Positions 46,572-54,495 of a stretch of DNA of 64,000 nucleotides are shown in pieces. The DNA comes from Alphaproteobacteria bacterium. GTDB lineage: Bacteria > Pseudomonadota > Alphaproteobacteria > Reyranellales > Reyranellaceae. Position numbers and translations under genes: made by a program. The first letter of the stretch is position 1; every line of letters starts with the position of its first letter. The notes beneath the pieces were generated by a model. That model had not been told where the DNA came from. It did not search any database and saw only the letters and a list, made by a program, of their open reading frames with translations. Location: the NCBI GenBank assembly GCA_016870115.1, contig VGCH01000001.1, positions 1 to 64,000 on the forward strand, given 5' to 3'.

Positions 46572-47627
46572 ATGAGACCCGCCCTTGCCGACGCCATCGC
46601 CTTCGCCCGAGCCCATGAATCACCGTGGCCCGAGAGCCTGATGCTGCCCGACGGCCGGTTCGTGATGACCGCCGACAGCGGCGAGAGCCCGCCCGACGAC
46701 GAGGTGCTGGGCCCGGTACCGTCGCGCGGCCCGCAGGCGGGACAGATCTGGCAAGGCTCCCGGCTGCTCGCCGAATGGGGCGATGTGGCCCGCGCCGACA
46801 TCACCTTCAGCGTCGCCAAGAGCTATCTCGCGCTCCTGGCAGGTCTGGCGCTGGGCGACCGGCTGATCGGCGATCTCGACGAGCGCGCCGGCGATCGGGT
46901 GCGCGATGGCGGCTTCGACGCGCCGCAGAACCGCGACATCACCTGGCGGCATCTGCTCACGCAGACCTCGGAGTGGGAGGGCGCGGTGTTCGGCAAGGCC
47001 GACCGGATCGACCGCAACCGCGTCGTCGGCCCGGTGAAGGCGGCGGGCCCGAAAGGATCGCATCGCGACCTGCGAGCACCCGGCAGCTTCTACGAGTACA
47101 ACGATGTCCGGGTGAACCGGCTCTCGGTGTCGCTGCTGCATCTCTTCCGCGAGCCGCTTCCGCAGGTGCTGAAGCGACGCATCATGGACCCGATCGGCGC
47201 GTCGTCGGGCTGGCGCTGGAATGGCTATCGCAACTCCACGCTGACCATTGACGGACGGCCGATGGTCTCCGTCCCGGGCGGCAGCCATTGGGGCGGCGGG
47301 CTCGTGATTTCGGCAGCCGATCTTGCTCTCACGGGCCGGTTGGTCGCGGCCGACGGTGTGTGGAACGGCAAGCGTTTGTTGCCCGAGGGCTGGTGCCGGG
47401 CGCTGCGCGAGCCGTGCCGGGTCGCGCCCTTCTATGGCCTGCTGTGGTGGCTCAACACCCGTCGCGGCCAGATCCCGGCGGCGCCGGAAAGCAGCTACTT
47501 CGCCATGGGCTGGGGCTCGCACATCCTTTGGATCGAGCCGGAGCGCGATCTGGTGGTCGCGGTGCGCTGGATCGACCGGTCGCATTTCCCGGGCTTCGCC
47601 GAGCGCGTGCTCAGCGCCACCGCATGA
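46572..47627 (+). CDS. Serine hydrolase, beta-lactamase (class C) fold
   Basis: The 351-residue protein has the penicillin-binding fold: SxxK at Ser80 (FSVAKSYLA) and a Tyr-containing YEYN motif at 174–177. There is no signal peptide, so it is probably a cytoplasmic esterase or peptidase rather than a beta-lactamase. ATG 46557 is an alternative start. Its stop overlaps the next gene's start (ATGA). Confidence 0.87.
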   Translation: MRPALADAIAFARAHESPWPESLMLPDGRFVMTADSGESPPDDEVLGPVPSRGPQAGQIWQGSRLLAEWGDVARADITFSVAKSYLALLAGLALGDRLIGDLDERAGDRVRDGGFDAPQNRDITWRHLLTQTSEWEGAVFGKADRIDRNRVVGPVKAAGPKGSHRDLRAPGSFYEYNDVRVNRLSVSLLHLFREPLPQVLKRRIMDPIGASSGWRWNGYRNSTLTIDGRPMVSVPGGSHWGGGLVISAADLALTGRLVAADGVWNGKRLLPEGWCRALREPCRVAPFYGLLWWLNTRRGQIPAAPESSYFAMGWGSHILWIEPERDLVVAVRWIDRSHFPGFAERVLSATA

Positions 47628-48493
47628 CGGCACGCTCCCGCATCGACGCGGTGGAACGCGCCGCCGCGCGACACCGCGTGCCGATGGGCAATGGCGGCAC
47701 GCTGGCGTGGCGCGTGTGGGGTGCGGGATCGGGTCGGCCGCCACTTCTGTTGCTGCATGGCGGCAATGGATCGTGGCTGCACTGGATCGCCAACGTCGAG
47801 GCGCTCGCCGGACGCTTCACCGTGCATGTGCCGGACCTGCCGGGTCTGGGCGAAAGCGACGCGCCCGACGATCTGCGCGACATCTGGTCCGTCACCTCCT
47901 GCATGAAGACGGCGTTCCTCGCGATGTTGGGCGATGCCGGGCCGGTACCGGTCGCGGGCTTCTCGTTCGGCTCGATGGTCGCGGGACATCTGGCGTTCCA
48001 GCTGCCCGAGCGGATCGCCGCCATCGCGTTGGTCGGCGCGGGCGGATTGCGGCTCACGCGCACGCCGACCGACAAGCTGCGACGTCTGCTCCCCGACATG
48101 GATCGCGCGACGCTGGAGGCCGAAGCGCAACGCAATCTGGCGCTGCTGATGATCCACGATCCCGCGCGCATCGACGATATCGCGATCGAAATGCAGATCG
48201 TGAACTCGCTTGCGGCCCGCACCCGGTCCAAGAAAATCGGCCAGCAGGGCGTCCTGACCGACATCCTGCCCCGCATCGCGACGCCGCTCTGCGGCATCTG
48301 GGGCGAGCGCGATACCACCATGTATCCGCACTGGGCGGAGCGCGTGGATTTCCTGAACCGCGTGCGGCCGGGCCTCGCGCTCGAGACGATCGGGGGCGCC
48401 GGCCACTGGGTCGCTTACGAGGCTGCGGATCGCTTCAATCGATTGCTGCCGGATCTCCTGTGCAAGGCATCGACGTCGTCGCCGCGCTCCTGA
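47624..48493 (+). CDS. Alpha/beta hydrolase
   Basis: This 289-residue protein has the classic fold: oxyanion region LLLHGGNGSWLHW (about 42–54), nucleophile Ser in AGFSFGSM, Asp in GIWGERDTT and His in GGAGHWVAYEA. The order of motifs is that of ring-fission-product hydrolases and haloperoxidase-like esterases. The substrate is unknown. It is coupled to the serine hydrolase and overlaps the following transporter gene by 34 bases. Confidence 0.9.
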   Translation: MTARSRIDAVERAAARHRVPMGNGGTLAWRVWGAGSGRPPLLLLHGGNGSWLHWIANVEALAGRFTVHVPDLPGLGESDAPDDLRDIWSVTSCMKTAFLAMLGDAGPVPVAGFSFGSMVAGHLAFQLPERIAAIALVGAGGLRLTRTPTDKLRRLLPDMDRATLEAEAQRNLALLMIHDPARIDDIAIEMQIVNSLAARTRSKKIGQQGVLTDILPRIATPLCGIWGERDTTMYPHWAERVDFLNRVRPGLALETIGGAGHWVAYEAADRFNRLLPDLLCKASTSSPRS

Positions 48494-49296
48494 GTGCGCT
48501 CCTGCCCGCGGGCTGGAACGCCGCGGTCAAGGCGAGCCCGGATCCCGCGCGCGCGATGACCGCCCAGATGCTGACGGGCGCCCTGCTCCTGCTGCCGCTC
48601 CTGCTCTGGACCGGCCTGCCGGCGGCCGCCGCCTGGCCGTGGATCGCGGTCTCGACCGCGGTGAACCTCGTCATCGTGAGCGCCATGCTGCGGGCCTACG
48701 AGCTCGCGGGCTTCGCGCTGGTCTTCCCGGTGATGCGCGCCATCGGCGTGATGCTGGTGGTGCCGCTGGCCGGCTGGGTGGCGGGCGAACGACTGGGCAC
48801 CGCCGCGCTTGCCGGCGTGGTCGCGATCGCGCTTGCGGTCGGCATGTTGGCGCTCGATGCCGCGCGCGACCGCTCGCTCGGTCTCGCGGCGCTGGGCTTC
48901 ACCCTGCTCGCCGGGTGCGGCACGGCGCTCTACATCCTCGCCGATGCGCAAGGGGTGCGCGCCTCGGGCGATGCCCTGGCTTACGGCATCGTGGTGTCGG
49001 CGACCAATGCGCTTGCCATGTGCTGGCGCCGCCGCGCCGACGGCCCGCCCTGGATCCAGCTGCGCGGCTACTGGCTAGCGTCGTTGCCCGTCGCGCTCGC
49101 CTCGATGGCCTCGTACTTGCTGATCCTCTGGGTGTGGACACGCGCGCCCATCGCGCCGGCCGCGGCGCTGCGCGACACCAGTGCCGTGTTTGCGATCCTG
49201 ATCGCGGTGTTCGTGCTGAAGGAACGATTGACGAACGTGCGCATCGCGGCCCTCGTCGTCACGGTCGCCGCGATTCCGCTTCTGCGCCTGGGCTAG
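48460..49296 (+). CDS. EamA-family transporter
   Basis: The 278-residue inner-membrane protein has about ten helices in two EamA repeats; the motif APIAPAAALRDTSAVFAILIA of the second repeat is typical. It probably exports a metabolite or amino acid. I chose GTG 48460, inside the end of the hydrolase gene. Its stop is the TAG of the CTAG that opens the repeat at 49293. Confidence 0.87.
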   Translation: MQGIDVVAALLSALLPAGWNAAVKASPDPARAMTAQMLTGALLLLPLLLWTGLPAAAAWPWIAVSTAVNLVIVSAMLRAYELAGFALVFPVMRAIGVMLVVPLAGWVAGERLGTAALAGVVAIALAVGMLALDAARDRSLGLAALGFTLLAGCGTALYILADAQGVRASGDALAYGIVVSATNALAMCWRRRADGPPWIQLRGYWLASLPVALASMASYLLILWVWTRAPIAPAAALRDTSAVFAILIAVFVLKERLTNVRIAALVVTVAAIPLLRLG

Positions 49297-49356
49297 AGAT
49301 TGTTCGAGCCAGATGGCGTTGCAGGCGCGGTTCACTCCGCGCGGAGAAGGCTCTAG
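49293..49356. repeat. CTAG-type palindromic repeat, short copy
   Basis: This 64-bp element runs from CTAGAGATTGTTCG to GGCTCTAG. It aligns in inverted orientation with the right end of the copy at 63358–63486. Both convergent genes beside it end in TAG codons located in its two terminal CTAG sites, so the repeat fills the whole gap. Confidence 0.6.
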
Positions 49357-50546
49357 GGCGCGCCGCGCAGACCGAGCGAACGCAAATAGCTCCAGCGCAC
49401 CTCGCCTCGGGCGAGCCGGATGCCGTCGAGGTACTGCCGCACCGCGCGCTCGACCAGCACCGCCGGCGGCTTCTCCCGGGTGCGGCCATCGGCGAAAGCG
49501 ACCAACTCGTTCCAGCCCTCGGGGCGGGGAATCGAAACGATGGTCGAGGAGGTATCGAGGTTCTTGTAGGTCCAGAACGACCAGCCCACGCCATGTCGCT
49601 CGTGCAGCTCGCGGAACGCCTGGTTCCATTCGTCGGTGAGCTCGCCCGTCTCGCCGAGGAACAGCGGCACGTTGTGGCGGGCGGCGAAGTTCAGATGCCG
49701 CTGGATCGAGTCGCGCCGCGTGCTGGCCCAGAAGGAATGGTAGGTATAGACGAGGTTCTCCGCGAAGGGCGGGCCGAACATGTCGAAGGTAGAGCTCCAT
49801 TGCCCGCCGGCGAGGATCAGGAGCCGGCCGGGATCGACCGCCCGGACCGCCGCCGCGATCTCGCGATAGAAAGGCTCCAGCCTCGCGTTCAGGGTCGCGG
49901 TATCATGGTACGGCGCGATCGGCTCGTTCAGAAGATCGTACCCCAGGATCGTCGGATCGCCCGCGAAGCGGCGCGCGATTTCGCGCCACAGCGCCACCGT
50001 CGCCGCGCGATGGCGCGGCACATAGAACATGAGGGGATAGCCCGGCCCGTCGTCGTGATTGATGCCGGTCTGGCCGCCCGGCGCGGCGTGAAGGTCGGGG
50101 ATGACGTAGAGGCCGTTTGCGCGCGCCCACCCGACGACGCGTTCGAGCAGGCTCCAACCCTCGCCCTCCATGCGGCCGTCTTCGGTCATGAACAGCGCCC
50201 AGTGCAGCGGAACGCGCACGGTGTTGAAGCCGACCGACTTGATGAAGGCGAGATCGGCCTCCGTCACATAGTGCTCGCGATACTCGCGCCAGAACGCGGC
50301 GGCGCGATCGCGGCCCAGCAAACGCTCGAAAGCCCCGTAGATCTGGCGCGGCGCCTTGGCTTTCTCGAACTTGAACATGTAGCCCTCGGGCATCAGCCAG
50401 TTGCCGAGGCTGATGCCCTTGATGGCAAGCGTCGTTCCGTCCGGCGCCACGATGCGCGACCCCTCGGTCCGCACGAGACCGTCGCGCGCCAGAACCGGCG
50501 AATACGACAGCGCCAGCAAGAGAGCCGCGAGAGCGAGGCGAGACAT
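49353..50546 (-). CDS. Secreted glycoside hydrolase family 5 (cellulase-like)
   Basis: The 397-residue protein has a signal peptide (about 1–20) and a GH5 TIM barrel. The acid/base is Glu208 in LLNEPIAP and the nucleophile is Glu299 in FLGETGEL. The GH5 blocks NTVRVPLHW, YVIPDLHAAPGGQTG and YTYHSFW are intact. It probably cleaves a beta-1,3/1,4- or 1,6-glucan in the periplasm or outside. It has no carbohydrate-binding module. Confidence 0.92.
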   Translation of the reverse strand: MSRLALAALLLALSYSPVLARDGLVRTEGSRIVAPDGTTLAIKGISLGNWLMPEGYMFKFEKAKAPRQIYGAFERLLGRDRAAAFWREYREHYVTEADLAFIKSVGFNTVRVPLHWALFMTEDGRMEGEGWSLLERVVGWARANGLYVIPDLHAAPGGQTGINHDDGPGYPLMFYVPRHRAATVALWREIARRFAGDPTILGYDLLNEPIAPYHDTATLNARLEPFYREIAAAVRAVDPGRLLILAGGQWSSTFDMFGPPFAENLVYTYHSFWASTRRDSIQRHLNFAARHNVPLFLGETGELTDEWNQAFRELHERHGVGWSFWTYKNLDTSSTIVSIPRPEGWNELVAFADGRTREKPPAVLVERAVRQYLDGIRLARGEVRWSYLRSLGLRGAP

Positions 50547-50600
50547 GACGGCACTCTAGCAGTTGGATAGTCTGCGCGTCGTGACGTTGCTCGCCCTTCC

Positions 50601-51791
50601 ATGCTGATTTCCATCGCAAGCCTTGTCGCGCTTGTCGGCGTGCTCGCCTGGGCGACGGACCGGCTGCGACTGCCGGCCTTCACCGCGCTGATGGCAGGCG
50701 TGCTTCTGTTCGGTCTCGTCAACCGCATGACCGTCAACTCGGTCGGCAAGGCGTTCGGCCTCGGCTTCGTTCAAGCGCTCGAAACGCCGGGCCTGCTGTT
50801 CGTCGCCGCCATGCTTGCGGCGCGTCTACTCCGCCCCGCGGCTGGCGGGCCCGCGCAGGCGCTGCTGGCGGGATCGGTGGCGGGGCTGGGCGGAACCGCG
50901 AACGGCGGCTATGCGCTCGCCGCGCCGCTGCTGACCGGCGGCGTTCGAACCGCGCTCCTGCTGGCGCTCGCGCTTCTGCTGGTCCAGGCGCTGGTTCCGC
51001 CCGCACCGCTCGCCGTCGCCGCAGGCTACGTGCTGGCGGTGTCCACCGCGCCCTGGCTCGCGGTCGCGGTGCCGCTGGCCGTCCTCTTGCTGGCGGGTGC
51101 CTGGTTCTGGTGCCACCGCGCGGCGCTCGCCGACGGAACCGGTTTCGCCGGGCGCGCACTGTTGGTGCTCGCCGTGCCGGCAGCGCTGCTGATCGCGCAG
51201 GCGGTTGCGCAGATACCGTCGGAACCGCTCGGTCGCGGCGGCGCCCGCGAATTCTGGACCGGGATCAGCCGGCCGCTCATGCTCGCGGTCTTGGTGGTGG
51301 GTCTCGCTTTCGTGGTCGCCCGCGACCGCGGCACCGCAGCCCTGGCCGACACCGGCTGGGCGTTGCCGCTGTTGGCCATCGGCGCGGCAGGCGGGCTCGC
51401 GCGAGTCCTCGACGAGGCGGGCTTCGCCGACCTCGCCGCCGAGGCACTGCTCGATGCGCGTCTTGGCGTGCTGGCACCGTTCGTCGCGGCCGCTACGGTC
51501 AAGGCGCTGCAAGGCCACTCGCTCAGCGCCGTGCTCACCGCATCGGGCATGACCGAGCCGATGCTGGGCGCACTCGGTCTCGACAGCGCCACCGGACGGG
51601 CGCTGGCCGCCGCGGCCGCCGGGCTGGGCTCGGTGGCCGTTGTCCACGTCAATGATCCGCTGTTCTGGATGGTCGCCCACGGCGCCGGCATGGGGACCAA
51701 GCGCACGCTGGCGACGCTGACGCTCGGCCTCGCCGCCCTCGCGACGACGGGTGCGGCCCTGCTGTGGATCGCCGCCGCGCTCCTGCTCTGA
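50601..51791 (+). CDS. GntP-family carboxylate transporter-like protein
   Basis: The 396-residue membrane protein has about eleven helices. It resembles gluconate and other carboxylate:proton symporters (GntP), with the motif VVHVNDPLFWMVAHG near 353–367 matching the HVNDSGFW block of that family. It is shorter than typical GntP (about 440). The substrate is unknown. Its TGA stop abuts that of the convergent Bug-type gene as TGATCA. Confidence 0.75.
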   Translation: MLISIASLVALVGVLAWATDRLRLPAFTALMAGVLLFGLVNRMTVNSVGKAFGLGFVQALETPGLLFVAAMLAARLLRPAAGGPAQALLAGSVAGLGGTANGGYALAAPLLTGGVRTALLLALALLLVQALVPPAPLAVAAGYVLAVSTAPWLAVAVPLAVLLLAGAWFWCHRAALADGTGFAGRALLVLAVPAALLIAQAVAQIPSEPLGRGGAREFWTGISRPLMLAVLVVGLAFVVARDRGTAALADTGWALPLLAIGAAGGLARVLDEAGFADLAAEALLDARLGVLAPFVAAATVKALQGHSLSAVLTASGMTEPMLGALGLDSATGRALAAAAAGLGSVAVVHVNDPLFWMVAHGAGMGTKRTLATLTLGLAALATTGAALLWIAAALLL

Positions 51792-52760
51792 TCAGTCGAG
51801 CTTCACACCAGCGGCCTTGACCGACGGCCCCCAGAGCTTGCGGTCGGCCGCAATGTGTTCGGCGATCGCCTTGCGTCCGGGTGTCACCACGTCGAGCCCC
51901 AGCTCATTCACGAAGCGCTCCTGCAGGTCCTTGTTGGCGAGGACTTCGGTCACCGCGGCCTCGAGGCGCGCGAGGATCGGTTCCGGAACGCCCGCCGGCG
52001 CGCCCATGCCGTACCACGAGGTGGCGACGAAGCCGGGCACCGTTTCGCCCACGGTCGGCAATTCCGGCGCCGCCCTAAATCTGGTCGGACCCGTGACGGC
52101 GAGGCCTCGCAGCTTGCCCGAGCGCACCTGCGGCAGCATGCCGGGCAGATTGCCGAACATCAGATGCACCTGGCCCGAGGCAAGGTCGTTGTAGGCGGCG
52201 CCGGCACCCCGGTAGGGCACATGCAACAGATCGACCCCCGCCATCACCTTGAACATCTCGCCGCTGAGATGGAGCGACGTGCCCGGCCCCGACGAGGCGT
52301 AGGCGTACTTGCCGGGTTCTTTCTTCGCGAGCTGGATCAGCGAGGCCACGTCGGTCACCGGCAGTGACGGCGTGGCGCCCAGCAGGTTGGCGAGCGTGGC
52401 AAGCAGCGAGATCGGCGCGATGTCGCGATCCGGATCGTAAGGCAGGCGGCTATAGAGCATCGGGTTGAGCGTGTGGCTCGCGACCGAAATCAGGCCGACC
52501 GTGTAGCCGTCGGGTGCGGCGCGCGCGAGTTCGGTGGTGCCGATATTGCCGCCCGCGCCGCCCTTGTTCTCGACCAGAACCTGCTGACCGAGGATCCGCT
52601 GCAAGGGATCGGCGACCAGCCGGCTCACCGTGTCGGTGCCGCCGCCCGGGACAAAGGGCACGATCCAGCGGAGCGGCTTCTGAGGCCATGCCTGGGCGTG
52701 GACCGCCGGGGCCGCGAGAAGCGAGGCCATTCCGACGACGACATGACGGCGACGCGGCAT
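51792..52760 (-). CDS. Bug/TctC-family substrate-binding protein
   Basis: The 322-residue periplasmic protein has a signal peptide (about 1–21, ending in AVHA) and the tricarboxylate-binding receptor fold. Landmarks are WPQKPLRWIVPFVPGGGTDTVSR and ENKGGAGGNIGT. Such proteins deliver small carboxylates to TctA/TctB, neither of which is in the window, so it is an orphan of the kind often found in this group. ATG 52760 follows GGGAGGGC. Confidence 0.92.
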   Translation of the reverse strand: MPRRRHVVVGMASLLAAPAVHAQAWPQKPLRWIVPFVPGGGTDTVSRLVADPLQRILGQQVLVENKGGAGGNIGTTELARAAPDGYTVGLISVASHTLNPMLYSRLPYDPDRDIAPISLLATLANLLGATPSLPVTDVASLIQLAKKEPGKYAYASSGPGTSLHLSGEMFKVMAGVDLLHVPYRGAGAAYNDLASGQVHLMFGNLPGMLPQVRSGKLRGLAVTGPTRFRAAPELPTVGETVPGFVATSWYGMGAPAGVPEPILARLEAAVTEVLANKDLQERFVNELGLDVVTPGRKAIAEHIAADRKLWGPSVKAAGVKLD

Positions 52761-52825
52761 TCGAGCCCTCCCTTGTTTTGGCGGACGATAGAGCGGGCGT
52801 CGGCGCTTGGCCATACTATGGCGGC

Positions 52826-54034
52826 ATGGCGCCTCCGCCTCCCGATCGCGCGCGCGACCTGCTGGCCCGACCCGACTTTCTCAAGTTGTGGCTGGTCGGC
52901 GCGTTCGCCAACGCCATGCGCTGGCTTGAGCTGTTGGCGTCGGGCCTGTTCGCCTATCAGGTGACCGAGTCGGCCTTCGCGGTCGCCGCCGTCGTGGCCG
53001 CGCGCCAGCTGCCGCAACTGTTGTTCGGCGCGCTGGCCGGCGCCATCGCCGAGGCGGTGAACCGGCGCACCATCCTGCTCGTCGCGCTCATTCTGCCGGC
53101 GGCGATCTCCGCGACGATTGCCGTACTCGCCGTCACCGAGGCGTTGCAGCTCTGGCAGATCGCGCTCGCCAACTTTGCCTGCGGCACGCTGTGGGCGAGC
53201 GAAATGTCGACCCGCCGCCGCATGGTGGGCGAAAGCGCCGGCGCAGATCGCGTGGGACAGGCGATCGCGCTCGACTCCACCACCTCCGCCGGCACCCGGC
53301 TGGCCGGACCGCTGCTGGGCGGGATCGCTTTCGAGTGGCTGGGCATGGCGTCGGCCTACACGCTCACGGCGGCGGTGCAGGCGCTGTGCGCGGTGGCGGT
53401 GCTCACCCTCGCCTACCGCCAGCGCACCGCGCCGATCGCGCTGGCGCAGCTGCCGCGCGACATCGCCGAGGGGCTCGCGTTTGCCCGCACGCAGCCTGAC
53501 ATCATGCTGGTGTTCGCCATCACGGTGGTCATGAACGCGTTCGCCTTCAGCTACACCGGCCTCGTCGCCCCGCTCGGCCAGGGCGAGTTCGGGGTTTCGC
53601 CGGCACTGGTCGGTGTGTTGGCGGCGGCTGAGCCGCTCGGCGCCCTGCTGGGCGGCGTGCTGCTCGCGACCGGCCGGGTGCGACCCGACGGGCGGCGCGC
53701 CTTTGTGGGCGGCACCTTCCTGTTCATGGTGGCGCTGCTCGCGCTGGCCGCATCGCCGGGCTTCGCGCTCGCCTTCGCCGCACTGGCGCTGGGGGGCCTC
53801 GGCACCGCGGGCTTCGGCAACATGCAATCGACCCTGGTGCTGACCGGCGCCCCGCCGCACTTGCGATCCCGGCTGATGGGTGTGGTCACGGTCTGCATCG
53901 GCACCGGGCCGCTCGGCGTGCTGGTCGCCGGGGCTCTTGCCGAAGCGGTCGGCACGCGGACCGCCATCGCGACGATGGCGGGCCTGGGCATCGTGCTCAC
54001 CGCGGCCGCCGTCCGGCGCTATCGCCGGCCCTGA
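52826..54034 (+). CDS. MFS transporter
   Basis: The 402-residue inner-membrane protein has about twelve helices and resembles the enterobactin-exporter-like MFS_3 group. The loop sequence AIAEAVNRRTIL holds the helix 2–3 motif in degenerate form. ATG 52826 is chosen because homology begins there. The substrate is unknown. It is the last plus-strand gene before the RNA candidate at 54034. Confidence 0.88.
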   Translation: MAPPPPDRARDLLARPDFLKLWLVGAFANAMRWLELLASGLFAYQVTESAFAVAAVVAARQLPQLLFGALAGAIAEAVNRRTILLVALILPAAISATIAVLAVTEALQLWQIALANFACGTLWASEMSTRRRMVGESAGADRVGQAIALDSTTSAGTRLAGPLLGGIAFEWLGMASAYTLTAAVQALCAVAVLTLAYRQRTAPIALAQLPRDIAEGLAFARTQPDIMLVFAITVVMNAFAFSYTGLVAPLGQGEFGVSPALVGVLAAAEPLGALLGGVLLATGRVRPDGRRAFVGGTFLFMVALLALAASPGFALAFAALALGGLGTAGFGNMQSTLVLTGAPPHLRSRLMGVVTVCIGTGPLGVLVAGALAEAVGTRTAIATMAGLGIVLTAAAVRRYRRP

Positions 54035-54215
54035 ATAGAGAAAGGCCGGTCGCTTGGGGAACGACCGGCCTCTCGTAGGAGCCCGCTGGGGTGGGGAAGG
54101 AACGAAGCCTATGGGGTGTGGGGAAGGGGCTTCGTCGGACGGCTTGGGGAGCCGTTGCGGGCTTTGGGGAACTTGGGGATGTGGCGCGCGGTGCGCTGCC
54201 TGTGGGTGAAGACCT
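54034..54215 (-). ncRNA. Candidate structured small RNA with repeated UCCCCA
   Basis: No protein frame fits here. Read on the minus strand, the stretch has UCCCCA six times within about 125 bases (plus-strand TGGGGA near 54055, 54092, 54119, 54145, 54165 and 54174). Two copies lie in the loops of perfect hairpins (10 bp, 54043–54071, and 6 bp, 54139–54155), and one lies in a larger loop closed by 8 bp (54102–54135). The last hairpin is followed by UUUCUCUAUU, so the RNA would run leftwards. C-rich loops are used by some alphaproteobacterial sRNAs to bind ribosome sites. The 5' end is not defined. Confidence 0.55.
54036..54071 (-). terminator. Rho-independent terminator of the RNA candidate
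   Basis: The arms AGGCCGGTCG and CGACCGGCCT (54062–54071 and 54043–54052 on the minus strand) form 10 perfect pairs around a 9-base loop and are followed on the minus strand by TTTCTCTATT. On the plus strand no T-run follows, so it does not look like the end of the MFS transcript. Confidence 0.65.
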
Positions 54216-54495
54216 TTAAGAGAATGAAAGCAAAGAATTAGCGAACGACTTAATAATGAGAGATTAACAGCGGGTTGGCTGAATGCCTATCTGCAAAAAC
54301 GCATATCTCGAGCCTGATGGGAGTCAAAAAAGCCAATGAAATCAAACGCCGTCAGAATCCTGATACACAGAAAGGGGGAGCAGAGGGCGTGCAGGAATCG
54401 GCCAAATCCGGACTTTATCTCTATTTTTCAATGAGATAGACGCGGGAAACGGCGAAAGCCCCGCGCAATGTCGGTGCAACAAGTTTTCGGTCGGA
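54216..54495. other. AT-rich intergenic region
   Basis: This stretch is much richer in A and T than its surroundings and holds no convincing gene; a short minus-strand frame across it lacks good codon use. On the minus strand it follows the molybdopterin gene and should contain that gene's terminator: TATCTC/GAGATA arms near 54415–54439 are one weak candidate. Its left part may contain the promoter of the RNA at 54034. Confidence 0.5.

Noticed and set aside
54043-54071. Terminator of the plus-strand MFS gene
   Set aside because: The hairpin is strong, but the T-rich tail follows it only on the minus strand, so I assign it to a leftward RNA.
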